Assembly: GCA_965194515.1 (NCBI GenBank)
Contig: OZ239146.1
Coordinates: forward strand, 2,108,001-2,172,000
Length of the DNA: 64,000 nucleotides
Origin: Acidimicrobilacustris europaeus
Lineage (GTDB): Bacteria; Actinomycetota; Acidimicrobiia; Acidimicrobiales; Acidimicrobilacustridaceae
Direction of reading: 5' to 3'
How positions within the stretch are numbered: the stretch's first letter is position 1; every line of letters begins with the position of its first letter. Of the stretch, positions 9,414 through 19,012 are shown piece by piece. The position numbers were made by a program, and so were the translations under genes. Below the pieces are notes generated by a model. It made no database searches. It was not told the origin of the DNA and saw only the letters and a list, made by a program, of their open reading frames with translations.

Positions 9414-10832
9414 ATGCCGCTGAAGTCCCCAACCGATGCTCCTCGCTCTGATCTGCTCGTGATGTTCGGAGCCTCAGGTGATCTGGCCAAGAAGAAGCTC
9501 TTCCCTGCGATCTATCGCCTCGAATGCCGCGGCCACCTCGACATTCCCGTCATCGGGGTAGCCCTTGATAAGTGGACTGACGACGATCTTCGGAGCCACT
9601 GCCGAGAGTCCATCGCTGATTGCGGTGAGGACTGGGATCAGGCTGCGTTCGACCGCCTTGCCTCGAAGATGAGTTACGTCTGTGGCGACTACGCCGATCC
9701 AGCGACCTTCACCGAACTCGCCCGGAAGGCCGGGGGTGCATCGCATCCGATCTTCCATCTGGCTATTCCGCCTTCGCTGTTCGCCATCGTTGCTACCGGG
9801 ATCGCCAATGCGGGAATGGCGAAGGGCGCTCGACTCATCATTGAAAAGCCCTTCGGTCGGGATTACGACTCTGCCGTTGCTCTCAACGCAACACTTCATG
9901 AGCACTTCTCGGAGTCCGCCATTTTCCGCATCGACCATTTCGTCGGAAAAGAAGCGCTGCGCAGTTTGTTGGTGACGCGATTCGCAAACGCGATTGTTGA
10001 ACCGTTGTGGAATCGCAATGTGGTGTCTTCTGTGAAGATCACAATGGCGGAATCATTCGGAGTTGAAGACCGCGGTTCGTTCTATGACTCAGTTGGAGCA
10101 ATGCGCGACGTCATGCAGAACCATCTTCTGCAGATGGTCGCCTTGCTTGCGATGGAACAACCCGTCAACGAACATTCCAAAGCGTTGCGCGACGAAAAGG
10201 GCAAAGTCCTTGAAGCATGTCGCGTTGTCGAACCGAAACATTTCGTGCGAGGTCAGTACAACGGGTACCTCGATGTGCCTGGCGTAAAGCCCAACTCCGA
10301 TACCGAGACGTACGCGGCATTCCGACTTGATATCGATTCTCCACGCTGGAGTGGCGTTCCCTTCTTCTTACGTGCCGGCAAGGCACTCGCTGAAACCGTC
10401 ACCGAAATGACCATTGAATTCAAAAGTCCGCCGCGACCACTCTGGATCGATCATCACGATCACGTTCCCAACAATTCAATTCGCATCGAAGCAAAGCCGG
10501 AAAACTTTGCGGCCATAACCTGGCTGCACAAGGAGCCGGGCGAAACGATGATGCCGGAAGCAATCACTCTTGCTCCGCCCCCCGACCAGCGTCGTGACAC
10601 TGGCCCTGAGCCCTACGAACTTCTCATCGAAGAAGCCATGAAGGGCGACCCAACATTGTTCGCGCGTGAAGACTCTGTACTCGAGTCTTGGCGCATTGTT
10701 GAACGCATCCTCACCGACTACCCACCTGTTGAACGCTACGAACAAGGTACGTGGGGGCCAAGCGGTGCTTCGGCGCTCATGCGTCGCCACGGTGGATGGC
10801 CTAGCGAACCTCCGATTGCCCTCAACTCGTGA
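9414..10832 (+). CDS. zwf: Glucose-6-phosphate 1-dehydrogenase
   Basis: A 472-residue enzyme of the oxidative pentose phosphate and Entner-Doudoroff pathways: glucose 6-phosphate plus NAD(P)+ gives 6-phosphogluconolactone plus NAD(P)H. The N-terminal coenzyme motif GASGDLAKKKL is at residues 19-29 and the active-site signature RIDHFVGKEAL near residue 180. The C-terminal domain is complete (FFLRAGKAL, then a late WRIVERIL). The ATG at 9414 follows AGGGAGA. The stop overlaps the next gene's GTG start by four bases (GTGA), so the two form an operon. Confidence 0.95.
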   Translation: MPLKSPTDAPRSDLLVMFGASGDLAKKKLFPAIYRLECRGHLDIPVIGVALDKWTDDDLRSHCRESIADCGEDWDQAAFDRLASKMSYVCGDYADPATFTELARKAGGASHPIFHLAIPPSLFAIVATGIANAGMAKGARLIIEKPFGRDYDSAVALNATLHEHFSESAIFRIDHFVGKEALRSLLVTRFANAIVEPLWNRNVVSSVKITMAESFGVEDRGSFYDSVGAMRDVMQNHLLQMVALLAMEQPVNEHSKALRDEKGKVLEACRVVEPKHFVRGQYNGYLDVPGVKPNSDTETYAAFRLDIDSPRWSGVPFFLRAGKALAETVTEMTIEFKSPPRPLWIDHHDHVPNNSIRIEAKPENFAAITWLHKEPGETMMPEAITLAPPPDQRRDTGPEPYELLIEEAMKGDPTLFAREDSVLESWRIVERILTDYPPVERYEQGTWGPSGASALMRRHGGWPSEPPIALNS

Positions 10833-11410
10833 GCGTTTCCGCTAATCATCCATTGCTGTACGTCGTTCGCCATGGAGCGACCGAATGGAGCCGAAGTGGT
10901 CAGCACACGGGGCGAACCGACCTCCCGCTCCTTCCCGAAGGAGAAGAGCAAGCCCGAGCAACAGGCGCACTCTTGGCGAACATCGACTTCTCGCTTGTTC
11001 TGTGCAGCCCGATGCAACGCGCACGACGAACCTGTGAACTCGCAGGTCTCCTTGATCGCGCAGTGACTGACAATGACCTTCAAGAATGGGACTACGGCGA
11101 TTACGAGGGCGTAACCACTCCAACGATTCGCGAAACGGTTCCCGGTTGGACGGTCTGGAGTGGTATCTGCCCCAATGGAGAAACCATCGAGCAGGTCTCG
11201 AATCGCGCCGATCGGGTCATCGAACGAGTTCGCAATGAATCTGGAAATGTCATCGTGTTCGCCCACGGACATATCCTGCGAGTACTGACTGCTCGTTGGT
11301 GTGAACTCGACCCGGTCGAGGGCCAACGATTCATCCTTGATCCGGCCACTCTCAGCATTCTCGGTTGGGAACGCGAGACACCTGCCGTTCGTCAGTGGAA
11401 CAGTCGCTAG
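10829..11410 (+). CDS. Histidine phosphatase family protein
   Basis: A 193-residue phosphoglycerate-mutase-like phosphatase. The catalytic RHG motif is at residues 14-16 (VVRHGATEW), with a conserved Arg in the MQRARRT segment and the second catalytic His in FAHGHILRV. It is monomeric in size and lacks the longer inserts of glycolytic dPGM, so a phosphatase acting on a sugar phosphate or other small phosphate ester is likely. The four-base overlap with zwf suggests a linked role in sugar-phosphate metabolism, but the substrate is unknown. Confidence 0.85.
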   Translation: MSVSANHPLLYVVRHGATEWSRSGQHTGRTDLPLLPEGEEQARATGALLANIDFSLVLCSPMQRARRTCELAGLLDRAVTDNDLQEWDYGDYEGVTTPTIRETVPGWTVWSGICPNGETIEQVSNRADRVIERVRNESGNVIVFAHGHILRVLTARWCELDPVEGQRFILDPATLSILGWERETPAVRQWNSR

Positions 11411-11502
11411 TCCCGTCGCGGCTCGGTGGCCACAGACTCCAACCAGTCCGACATCGGCCAACAAACAGCGCCTAGCGTTATCCCACCGATCGAAGGGGAA
11501 CC

Positions 11503-12963
11503 ATGGGCGACGATGTGACCACTACAACTTCAACCGCGACGAATAAGAAGCCGAAGATGGGCATCTGGCTGTTGCTGGTTGGTGCAGTCATCATGCTTTC
11601 GGGTCTGTTGTTTGGCTATGACCAAGGCGTCATTGCTGGTGCACTCGGAGGAATCCAGAAGTCGTTCGGCGCAAGCACAACGATGATCCAGATCATCACG
11701 TCGTGGGTCACCCTCGGCGCGTTGGTCGGAGCACTTGTCGCCGGAGTACTCGCCGACAAAATTGGACGGCGCGTCACCATCCTTCTCGCCGCTGTTCTCT
11801 TCACAATTGGTGCGCTCTTCGAAGCTCTCGCCCCCAACACGACGGTTCTCATCATCGGACGACTCATCGTGGGCTTCGGTGTTGGTGTTGCTTCTGTCGC
11901 TGCACCCCTCTATGCGGCGGAACAGGCTCCCACTCGGCTTCGTGGTCGATTCGTTTCCATCTATCAACTCGCCATCACCATCGGCATCTTCATCGCCTAC
12001 CTCGTTGATCAAGCGCTCATCAACAACGACATGTGGCGCGTCATGCTCGGTGTTTCGGCTGTTCCTGCGGTTCTCCTTTTCATCGTCATGTTCCCGATGC
12101 CCGATTCACCTCGTTGGTTCGTGAAGGTCGGTCGTCGCGACGATGCAATCAAGGCTCTCAGCAAAGTTCGCCCCGACGTCGATGCCGCAGCAGAAGTTGC
12201 AGAGATCGAAAAAGCGGCACAAGAAGACGACGCAAACAAAGCAACTTGGGCCGAGGTCTTCTCCAAGAAACTTCGCAAGCCACTCATGATCGGCATTGGC
12301 CTCGCTGTCTTCCAGCAAATCACGGGCATCAACGCCATCATCTATTACGCCAACAAGATTTTTGCTCAGGCAGGTTTCTCGACACCCGAGGATCAGGCCG
12401 CCGCAACAACATGGGCTATCGGTGCTGTGAATGTTTTGGCCACGCTGATTGCCGTTGTCTACGTCGATCGGTTTGGTCGCCGCCCGCTTCTTCTGGCCGG
12501 CCTCGTCGGAATGGCGTCTGCACTTTTGACAGTCGGCGTTTCGTTCCACTTCATGGATAACGCCGATACAAGTGGTGCCGGAACTGGCGGACCTACGACC
12601 GCAGGAATCATCACGCTCGTCGCCCTCGTCGTGTTCATCGCCTCGTTCGCGTTCTCACTCGGTCCCGTCGTCTGGACCGTGATCAACGAGATCTTCCCCA
12701 ACCGTGTCCGTGGCCGCGCAGTCGCTGTAGCGACAGCTGTTAACTGGGGTTCGGCCTGGCTCGTGAGCCAGTTCTTCCTCACCCTGATTGAAAAAATTGG
12801 CAACTCTGCGACCTTCTATTTGTTCGGTTTCTTCGCCGCCGTGGCCTACGTCTGGATCTGGAAAACCGTTCCCGAAACCAAGGGTCGGTCGCTCGAAGAG
12901 ATCCAAAAGATCTGGGAAGATGACGATCCGGTGCAGACCCAGCGAGACGCTGGCACGCTGTAG
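11503..12963 (+). CDS. Sugar porter family MFS transporter
   Basis: A 486-residue, 12-helix proton or facilitated sugar transporter. Family signatures are GYDQGVIAG in helix 1, the loop 2-3 motif DKIGRR, the mid-protein segment QQITGINAIIYY of helix 7, DRFGRRP in loop 8-9 and PETKGRSLEEI at the C-terminus. These place it in the sugar porter subfamily (XylE/GLUT-like). The ATG at 11503 is preceded by AAGGGG. It follows zwf and the phosphatase on the same strand with a gap of 92 bases, fitting a sugar-uptake and pentose-phosphate region. Confidence 0.93.
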   Translation: MGDDVTTTTSTATNKKPKMGIWLLLVGAVIMLSGLLFGYDQGVIAGALGGIQKSFGASTTMIQIITSWVTLGALVGALVAGVLADKIGRRVTILLAAVLFTIGALFEALAPNTTVLIIGRLIVGFGVGVASVAAPLYAAEQAPTRLRGRFVSIYQLAITIGIFIAYLVDQALINNDMWRVMLGVSAVPAVLLFIVMFPMPDSPRWFVKVGRRDDAIKALSKVRPDVDAAAEVAEIEKAAQEDDANKATWAEVFSKKLRKPLMIGIGLAVFQQITGINAIIYYANKIFAQAGFSTPEDQAAATTWAIGAVNVLATLIAVVYVDRFGRRPLLLAGLVGMASALLTVGVSFHFMDNADTSGAGTGGPTTAGIITLVALVVFIASFAFSLGPVVWTVINEIFPNRVRGRAVAVATAVNWGSAWLVSQFFLTLIEKIGNSATFYLFGFFAAVAYVWIWKTVPETKGRSLEEIQKIWEDDDPVQTQRDAGTL

Positions 12964-13008
12964 CCGTCCGGTCGCTCGACCGGGACACCTCTTACCCGGG
13001 AGACCACC

Positions 13009-14199
13009 GTGCCTGATGCAGTCATCGTCGATGTTGTTCGTACCCCTGGCGGCAAACGAAACGGTTCACTTTCCGGTTGGCATCCGGCTGACCTTGCCGG
13101 TGAAGTGCTGTCGACACTTGTCGAACGAAATGATCTCGACCCCGCCCTGATCGAAGACGTGCTCATGGGTTGCGTCTCACAGGTTGGCGCTCAGTCGCTA
13201 AACATCGGCCGTAACGCAACACTCGCAGCTGGCTTTCCTGAAACCGTTCCGGCGACAACTATCGATCGCCAGTGCGGTTCCTCTCAACAAGCTGCAGCAT
13301 TCGCCGCACAAGGTGTCATGGCCGGCGTGCACGACATTGTCATTGCTGCGGGCGTTGAGGTCATGAGTTTGGTACCTATGGGCGCATCATTTGGTCAAGG
13401 CGTTGGTTTCCCGTTCGGCCCACGAGTTGACGCGCGCTACAAAGACGCAGGTGGCCTCATTCCGCAGGGTTTGTCGGCTGAATTGATCGCCGAACAATGG
13501 AACCTTTCACGCGAAGAACTCGATGCTTTCTCAGCGGAATCACAACAGCGCGCTGCTCGCGCTCGCGACGAAGGGCGCTTCGATCACGAGATTCATCCCG
13601 TCGAAATTCGTCGACGCGACAAAGACTCGGGCGAGATCATTCCTACCGACGGAATGTTGCGCACCGACGAGGGCATCCGCGACACAACAACCGCTGAGTC
13701 ACTCGCTGGACTCAAGCCAGCCTTCACTCCCGACGGTGTGATCACTGCGGGCAACTCATCGCAGATCACCGACGGTGCATCGGCAGTACTCATCATGAGC
13801 GAAGCCGCTGCATCAAAACTTGGGCTCACGCCGCGTGCACGTTTCCATTCCTTCTCGCTTGCTGGTGTCGATCCCCGCATCATGCTCACCGGTCCTATTC
13901 CGGCAACGCAAAAGATTCTCGAGAAGTCAGGCTTGTCGCTTGACGACATCGACCTCATCGAAATCAACGAGGCATTCGCGCCGGTTGTTCTTGCATGGCA
14001 GCGTGAACTCGGTGCCGATATGAGCAAGGTCAACGTAAACGGCGGCGCCATTGCCCTCGGCCATCCACTCGGCGCTTCCGGCACACGCCTTCTTGGCACG
14101 TTGCTCTGCGAACTTGAACGCACCGGAGGGCGCTATGGATTGCAGACCATGTGCGAAGGCGGGGGCCTTGCGAACGCCACCATCATCGAACGCCTCTAA
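13009..14199 (+). CDS. Thiolase family protein (acetyl-CoA C-acyltransferase)
   Basis: A 396-residue thiolase of normal family length, which makes or cleaves 3-oxoacyl-CoA with CoA. The nucleophilic Cys is C89 in DRQCGSSQQA, the NEAFAP motif is near residue 325, the His of GHPLGASG near 348 and the second catalytic Cys in MCEGGG near 381. It starts with GTG at 13009 after GGGAG. It could work in beta-oxidation or aromatic degradation; neighbours do not settle this. The following small membrane gene begins nine bases after its stop. Confidence 0.93.
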   Translation: MPDAVIVDVVRTPGGKRNGSLSGWHPADLAGEVLSTLVERNDLDPALIEDVLMGCVSQVGAQSLNIGRNATLAAGFPETVPATTIDRQCGSSQQAAAFAAQGVMAGVHDIVIAAGVEVMSLVPMGASFGQGVGFPFGPRVDARYKDAGGLIPQGLSAELIAEQWNLSREELDAFSAESQQRAARARDEGRFDHEIHPVEIRRRDKDSGEIIPTDGMLRTDEGIRDTTTAESLAGLKPAFTPDGVITAGNSSQITDGASAVLIMSEAAASKLGLTPRARFHSFSLAGVDPRIMLTGPIPATQKILEKSGLSLDDIDLIEINEAFAPVVLAWQRELGADMSKVNVNGGAIALGHPLGASGTRLLGTLLCELERTGGRYGLQTMCEGGGLANATIIERL

Positions 14200-14208
14200 C
14201 CTCTCCGT

Positions 14209-14571
14209 ATGACCAGCGAGGATCAGCCAGAGCGCTCTGGCGGTTGGCGTCCCAAACACCCAGTCATCGACGGCCTCATCATCATCGGCATCGTCGCGTG
14301 CCTCATCGTCGGTTACGAGCCCATCAAGGTCATCGTCGCCGCCGGCGCCGCGTGGCTCATCCTCCGCATCGGAGTCCTGATGTTGGGCGGAATGGCTCGT
14401 CCGATCCCCGAACCGCCCCCTGTGGGTGAACTGCGGAAAGTGAAGATCACCTACCGCTGTGAGATCTGCGGAACCGAAGTCCGAATGACGGTTGCACCCG
14501 ACCAAGATCCTGAAGCCCCAAGGCATTGTCAGGATGACATGGTCATGATGACCCCCATCGACGACCTCTGA
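14209..14571 (+). CDS. Small membrane protein with C-terminal zinc ribbon
   Basis: A 120-residue protein with one or two N-terminal hydrophobic segments (about residues 22-40 and 44-62) and a short C-terminal domain with CEICGTEV and, 25 residues on, RHCQDDM. The CxxC plus later Cys/His residues look like a small zinc-binding ribbon facing the cytoplasm. I recognise this pattern from uncharacterised actinobacterial proteins but know no function. It starts nine bases after the thiolase stop; a TAACCT hexamer six bases before its ATG overlaps that stop and may be its own -10 box. A palindrome with a T run (14637-14654) follows and may end transcription. Confidence 0.7.
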   Translation: MTSEDQPERSGGWRPKHPVIDGLIIIGIVACLIVGYEPIKVIVAAGAAWLILRIGVLMLGGMARPIPEPPPVGELRKVKITYRCEICGTEVRMTVAPDQDPEAPRHCQDDMVMMTPIDDL

Positions 14572-14636
14572 TTTTTTCTCCACAGACTGTGGAAAACGAT
14601 GGGAGTGGTCACCGGCTGTTCATCTGCAGTTTGGGC

Positions 14637-14654
14637 CCCTGATCAGGGCTTTTT
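14637..14654 (+). terminator. Possible weak intrinsic terminator
   Basis: A 12-base perfect palindrome, CCCTGATCAGGG, is followed by C and five T. It lies between the end of the zinc-ribbon gene and the convergent crgA gene. As RNA the stem is only about four pairs with a GATC loop, so it would be weak. Confidence 0.35.
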
Positions 14655-14664
14655 GTGCAGCGCG

Positions 14665-14988
14665 TTATCGGTACTGAGTGGCGGCGATGATGCCAGCGAG
14701 GATGAACCCGAGGCCGCCCAGAAGCCACCAGTTGCTCGCCGCTCCGGGCAAGAACAGATCGACATAGTGCAGGAAAATGACCAAGAGGCCGATGATGCAC
14801 AGGGCGATCATCACAATGGGCAGCCAGGTCGGGCTTGGGGCATGCACCGAGCCGGCGCGAGGGGTGTAGCGGGTCGATGCCGCAGGACCCTCGTGGGTGG
14901 CGTCTGTCGACTTTTTGGTCGGTCCACCCTTTGGGGTGACGCGGCCGCCGGTTCGACGTGAGGGTGCGGGGCGCTTGTCGGTAGCCAT
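14665..14988 (-). CDS. crgA: Cell division protein CrgA
   Basis: A 107-residue protein with two transmembrane helices: a polar basic N-terminus of about 50 residues, a helix starting SPTWLPIVMIALCIIGLL, a short loop and a second helix from NWWLLGGLG ending in ATQYR. Size, topology and position beside trpG and pknB match CrgA, which links FtsZ/FtsI/CwsA at the actinobacterial septum. The ATG at 14988 begins the basic tail; TACGCT lies nine bases upstream. It is divergent from trpG across 73 bases, exactly as in mycobacteria. Confidence 0.9.
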   Translation of the reverse strand: MATDKRPAPSRRTGGRVTPKGGPTKKSTDATHEGPAASTRYTPRAGSVHAPSPTWLPIVMIALCIIGLLVIFLHYVDLFLPGAASNWWLLGGLGFILAGIIAATQYR

Positions 14989-15061
14989 AGTGGGCCGAGC
15001 GTAGCGGCCGAAGAGAAACTCGTCAGGCGCGACCGGTCTCGGCCGATAGGGTCCTCCGGCG

Positions 15062-15643
15062 ATGGCCGCCCGCATCCTTGTCCTCGATAACTACGACTCG
15101 TTCGTCTTCAATCTCGTCCAGTACTTGGGCGAATTAGGAGCCGACCCCCTCGTGCATCGCAGCGACGCGCTCACCATTGAACAGATCGAAGAGCTCGCCC
15201 CCGACGGCGTGCTCATCAGCCCCGGCCCTGGCCGACCAGAAGATGCTGGCCTTTCCAATGAGGTCATCACCAACTTCGCTGGTCGCGTTCCGGTGTTTGG
15301 TGTGTGCCTCGGCCATCAGTGCATTGGTCAGATCTATGGCGGCGATGTTGTGCGGGCACCGCAACTCATGCACGGAAAAACCTCCCTCATTTCCCACGAG
15401 GGCAAGGGCGTCTTCGCGGGGCTTCCTGATCCGTTCGAAGCCACGCGCTATCACTCACTGGTCGTGGACCGCGACAGCGTTCCCGAGTGTCTTGAGATCA
15501 CCGCGCAAACCCAAGACGGTTTAGTGATGGGCCTTCGCCATCGCGAGCTCGATGTTGAAGGTGTGCAGTTCCACCCAGAATCGATTCTGACCGCGGGTGG
15601 TCACCAACTCGTCGGTAACTTCCTCGAACGCTGCGGCCACTAA
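15062..15643 (+). CDS. trpG: Anthranilate/aminodeoxychorismate synthase glutaminase component
   Basis: A 193-residue class I glutamine amidotransferase that supplies ammonia to TrpE or PabB for anthranilate or 4-amino-4-deoxychorismate. The oxyanion strand has SPGPGRPEDAG, the nucleophile is Cys in GVCLGHQCIG (~81), and the His-Glu pair is in VQFHPES (~170). N-terminal LDNYDSFVFNLVQYL is diagnostic of TrpG/PabA. No large subunit is nearby; its position between crgA and pknB is the standard actinobacterial one. It converges on pknB with a 45-base gap. Confidence 0.95.
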   Translation: MAARILVLDNYDSFVFNLVQYLGELGADPLVHRSDALTIEQIEELAPDGVLISPGPGRPEDAGLSNEVITNFAGRVPVFGVCLGHQCIGQIYGGDVVRAPQLMHGKTSLISHEGKGVFAGLPDPFEATRYHSLVVDRDSVPECLEITAQTQDGLVMGLRHRELDVEGVQFHPESILTAGGHQLVGNFLERCGH

Positions 15644-15688
15644 GCCACACGAAAACCGAAACGGCACGGCCCGAAGGCCGCCACCGTA

Positions 15689-17467
15689 TTAGGGCGCCGT
15701 TGTTGTTGTCGTCGTCGTCGAAGGCGTCGTTGGTGTTGCCGGACCAGTCGATACGAGGATCTCAACAGAAGAACCCTTCGCCGCCTTTGTTCCGGCGGTT
15801 GGGTTTGTGCTGATGACATTTCCTGCCGGAACCGTCGCGTTGCTCTGCGACTTGGTCGTTACCGTGAATCCGGCCTGACCGAGTTGGTTCGAAGCACTTG
15901 CCGCATTCAGACCAACAACGTTCGGAATGGAAACATCTCCGGCGCCTGTCGACACCGTGATGGTTACGACCGAGTTCTTGGTTGCCTTTGCGTTCGCACT
16001 CGGCGACTGAGAAATAACCGTGCCCTTGGCCACGGTGTCGCTTGCGGCTTCCTTCACTTCAGGAATGAAGTTGTTCGTCTTCAACAACGACTCAGCCGCG
16101 GCCTGCGTACGACCAACGACATCGGGAACCGTTGCATCGCCGATGCCTGAGCTCACAGTGATTTCCACCGTTGAGCCTTTGTCGGCATTGGTGTTGCCCT
16201 TTGGTGTTTGTTCAAACACCTGATTTGCCGGGATCGTGTCGTTGGCGACGTTCTTCACCGACACCTTGAAACCAGCGGTTTGCAACGCATTTGTTGCGTC
16301 GGTCTGCGACTTAGTCGTGACGTCGGGAACGGCAACCTGCTCGGTGGACTTGCCCATGCTCGAGCCCACGAAGAAAAGAATGAGGCCAATGAGGATGAGC
16401 GCACCAATGGTGAGGCCGACATACAAACCAGTGCGGTTCTTTTCGGGCGGTGTTGAGTAGTTGCCGCCGGTTGTGGGCGGACCACCGAAACCAGCGCCAC
16501 CACCAGCACCTGAAGTGGCAGGAACCATGGTTGTCGCATCGGCAGGCGCGGCACCAGCAAGACCTGCACCAATCACAACACCAGCCGCAGCGCCACCAAT
16601 TGCGCCGGCAGCAAGAACCGGCTGACCTTCAAGGAAACGACGAAGATCGGAACGAAGATCTTCGGCCGACGCGTAACGCTGCGCCGGATCCTTTTCGAGC
16701 AACTTGAGATCGATTGCTTCGAGCGCGGGCGGAACGTTCGGGTTGATGCGGCTCGGTGCAACGGGCTGCTCCTGCACATGCTTGTACGCGACTGCAACCG
16801 GGGAGTCGCCTGCGAACGGCGGACGAGCGGCGAGCATTTCGTAAAGCACGCAACCGAGTGAGTAAAGATCCGAACGCGGATCGACTGCGTGGCCCTGGGC
16901 TTGTTCGGGCGAGAAGTAGGTGGCCGTTCCCATGACCGAACCGGCCTGGGTGAGATTCACTGCTGCGTCGCCAGTAGTTGCGGCCTGTGCGATGCCGAAG
17001 TCGGCGACCTTCACCTGGCCAGAAGGCGTGATGAGGATGTTGCCGGGCTTCACATCACGATGAACAACGCCATTGCGATGCGCGAAGCCAAGCGCTGCGG
17101 CAATGTCGGCGGTGATTTCAGCGGCGCGGTTGGGATGCAGCGGGCCTTCGGTGCGAATGATTTCGGAAAGCGGACGGCCTTCGACATATTCCATAACGAT
17201 GAAATACGTGCCGTACTGCTGACCCCAGTCGTAGACCGCGACGATGTTCGGCTGGTTGAGATTGGCGGCAGCCTGCGCCTCGCGACGGAACCGTTCAACG
17301 AACGATGCATCGCGTGCATGCTCAGTGAAGAGCACCTTGACCGCCACCGGGCGGTCAAGCAGAAGGTCGCGAGCGAGATAGACGTCGGCCATCCCGCCTC
17401 GCGCCAGCTTCCGGTGCAATTCGTATCGATCGTTGAAAACTGTGGGGCCCGCAGGTGTGTCACTCAT
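15689..17467 (-). CDS. pknB: Ser/Thr protein kinase with three PASTA domains (PknB-type)
   Basis: A 592-residue transmembrane receptor kinase. The kinase domain covers ~15-275: ARGGMADVYLA loop, Lys44 in AVKVL, HRDVKPGN with D138, DFG at 156-158, and TATYFSPEQA after the activation loop. A flexible Gly/Ala/Pro-rich region and a single membrane helix (TGLYVGLTIGALILIGL) follow. Outside are three PASTA repeats that would bind muropeptides or lipid II, then a Pro/Thr tail ending in a run of Thr. Mycobacterial PknB has four PASTA. The ATG at 17467 has TAGTCT eight bases upstream and no Shine-Dalgarno; a GTG at 17509 is an alternative. Confidence 0.95.
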   Translation of the reverse strand: MSDTPAGPTVFNDRYELHRKLARGGMADVYLARDLLLDRPVAVKVLFTEHARDASFVERFRREAQAAANLNQPNIVAVYDWGQQYGTYFIVMEYVEGRPLSEIIRTEGPLHPNRAAEITADIAAALGFAHRNGVVHRDVKPGNILITPSGQVKVADFGIAQAATTGDAAVNLTQAGSVMGTATYFSPEQAQGHAVDPRSDLYSLGCVLYEMLAARPPFAGDSPVAVAYKHVQEQPVAPSRINPNVPPALEAIDLKLLEKDPAQRYASAEDLRSDLRRFLEGQPVLAAGAIGGAAAGVVIGAGLAGAAPADATTMVPATSGAGGGAGFGGPPTTGGNYSTPPEKNRTGLYVGLTIGALILIGLILFFVGSSMGKSTEQVAVPDVTTKSQTDATNALQTAGFKVSVKNVANDTIPANQVFEQTPKGNTNADKGSTVEITVSSGIGDATVPDVVGRTQAAAESLLKTNNFIPEVKEAASDTVAKGTVISQSPSANAKATKNSVVTITVSTGAGDVSIPNVVGLNAASASNQLGQAGFTVTTKSQSNATVPAGNVISTNPTAGTKAAKGSSVEILVSTGPATPTTPSTTTTTTTAP

Positions 17468-17530
17468 CGCCGCAAAGACTACGACCGATTCGCTCGGGCC
17501 ATGTTGCACCCGGGCGAACTTTCAGGATGC

Positions 17531-19012
17531 TCAGCAGCCACCCTGAGCGGCGAGTGCGGTCTGAAGGACTGCTTTCGCGATCGGGGCTGCGACTCGACCA
17601 CCAGTCGATTCGCTTCCACCGGACTGATTTAGTACGACCACTGCCACAGCCACCGTTGGCGGCTTCCCGGGAGGGCCAGCGAAACCGATAATCCAGGTAT
17701 GGCTCTTTGGCGGTTCGGTGCCGAGCTGAGCCGTGCCGGTCTTTCCGCCAACCTGACAGCCCTGAATGGCCATTCCGGCTGCGGTGCCGCTCTTGACCAC
17801 TCCGACCATGTCGTCGAGAAGGGTCGAAGCCGCAAACGGCGACATGGGTGTGAGCCACTTCGACGGCGAATAGGTGGAGATGACTTGACCCTGAACGTTG
17901 CGGACCTCAGAGAGAACATGCGGCTTCATGATGACCCCGCCGTTCGCGACTGCCCCTGCGACCATTGCCATCTGAAGCGGAGTGGCCTGCACGTCGTTCT
18001 GCCCAATCGAAGACATAGCCAGTTTCGATTGGTTGTTGCCAACGTTGGTGGGAAAGACCGACTTCGCTGGCTCGGGCATATCGAAGGGAACGGAAGAGTT
18101 GAACCCGAACGACCCGGCACCGGCCACCATGTCGACGGGCCCAATAGTTTCCGCGCCCATCTCTGCAAACGACGAGTTACACGACACACGAAGAATTTCG
18201 GGCAATGTTCCGCCGCAGGTTTCGCCACCGAAGTTCATGATCGGTTTGTTCGTGCCCTCAGCGGTGTAGCCGTTCGTAAACGGATACGAAGGCTCGGTGT
18301 TGGTGACCTTGCCGGTTTGCAGACCGACACCGGCGGTCACGATCTTGAACGTTGAACCGGGGAAATAGCGGTCCTGGTAAAAATGGGGACGCATCGGAAC
18401 ACCCGGCGCGGCGTTGAGGGTTTTCCAAGAAGTTTCAGCGATCGCCTTGTCTAATGAGCTGACGGTATTGGGGTCATAGGACGGCCAACTCCACGCTCCA
18501 AGAACGGCTCCAGTCCGTGGGTCAAGTGCAACCACTGAACCTTCGCGATCACCGAGTTGCTGCTGAGCAGTTTGCTGAACGTCTTTGCGCAACGAAACCG
18601 AAACGTTGCCAACGTTCTCTCGATCAACAAACAAATCGCCGAACGACTTCACCTGCTGATCAAAAGTGGACCCAGAAAGCTCATCGTTGTACTGCTTTTC
18701 GATCCCTGAAGAGCCGTAACGGAAAGAGAAGTAGCCCGTTGATTGACCGAATAACTCGCCTTCCGGATACACCCGCATCCGTTTGAATTCCGAATTCGTG
18801 TTGGGGTTAGCGATGCTTTGAGCAATCACCGCACCATCTGCGGTGAGAATGGAACCGCGAGGGCGATTGAAATCACGGCGAACCTGCGCGGTATTAATCG
18901 GATTGTTGTCGAGGCTTTCTTTATCGACGACTTGGATCCAATTCAGCTTTGCGAAAAGCGCGACATAGAGAACGACAAGCACAATGCCGAGCTTCATGAT
19001 GTTGCGGTTCAT
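17531..19012 (-). CDS. pbpA: Penicillin-binding protein 2 family (PbpA)
   Basis: A 493-residue class B transpeptidase that cross-links peptidoglycan. It has an N-terminal membrane anchor (LGIVLVVLYVALFAKL), the PBP dimer region and the three active-site motifs: STFK (serine nucleophile, in PGSTFKIVTA), SCN in VSCNSSF, and KTG in GGKTGTAQ. Its ATG overlaps the rodA stop by four bases (ATGA), which pairs this transpeptidase with its cognate RodA glycosyltransferase. The 63-base gap to pknB holds the possible pknB promoter. Confidence 0.95.
   Translation of the reverse strand: MNRNIMKLGIVLVVLYVALFAKLNWIQVVDKESLDNNPINTAQVRRDFNRPRGSILTADGAVIAQSIANPNTNSEFKRMRVYPEGELFGQSTGYFSFRYGSSGIEKQYNDELSGSTFDQQVKSFGDLFVDRENVGNVSVSLRKDVQQTAQQQLGDREGSVVALDPRTGAVLGAWSWPSYDPNTVSSLDKAIAETSWKTLNAAPGVPMRPHFYQDRYFPGSTFKIVTAGVGLQTGKVTNTEPSYPFTNGYTAEGTNKPIMNFGGETCGGTLPEILRVSCNSSFAEMGAETIGPVDMVAGAGSFGFNSSVPFDMPEPAKSVFPTNVGNNQSKLAMSSIGQNDVQATPLQMAMVAGAVANGGVIMKPHVLSEVRNVQGQVISTYSPSKWLTPMSPFAASTLLDDMVGVVKSGTAAGMAIQGCQVGGKTGTAQLGTEPPKSHTWIIGFAGPPGKPPTVAVAVVVLNQSGGSESTGGRVAAPIAKAVLQTALAAQGGC

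Noticed and set aside
15692..15740. Short GTT/GTC trinucleotide repeat as a microsatellite
   Set aside because: It encodes the Thr-rich tail of PknB in frame.
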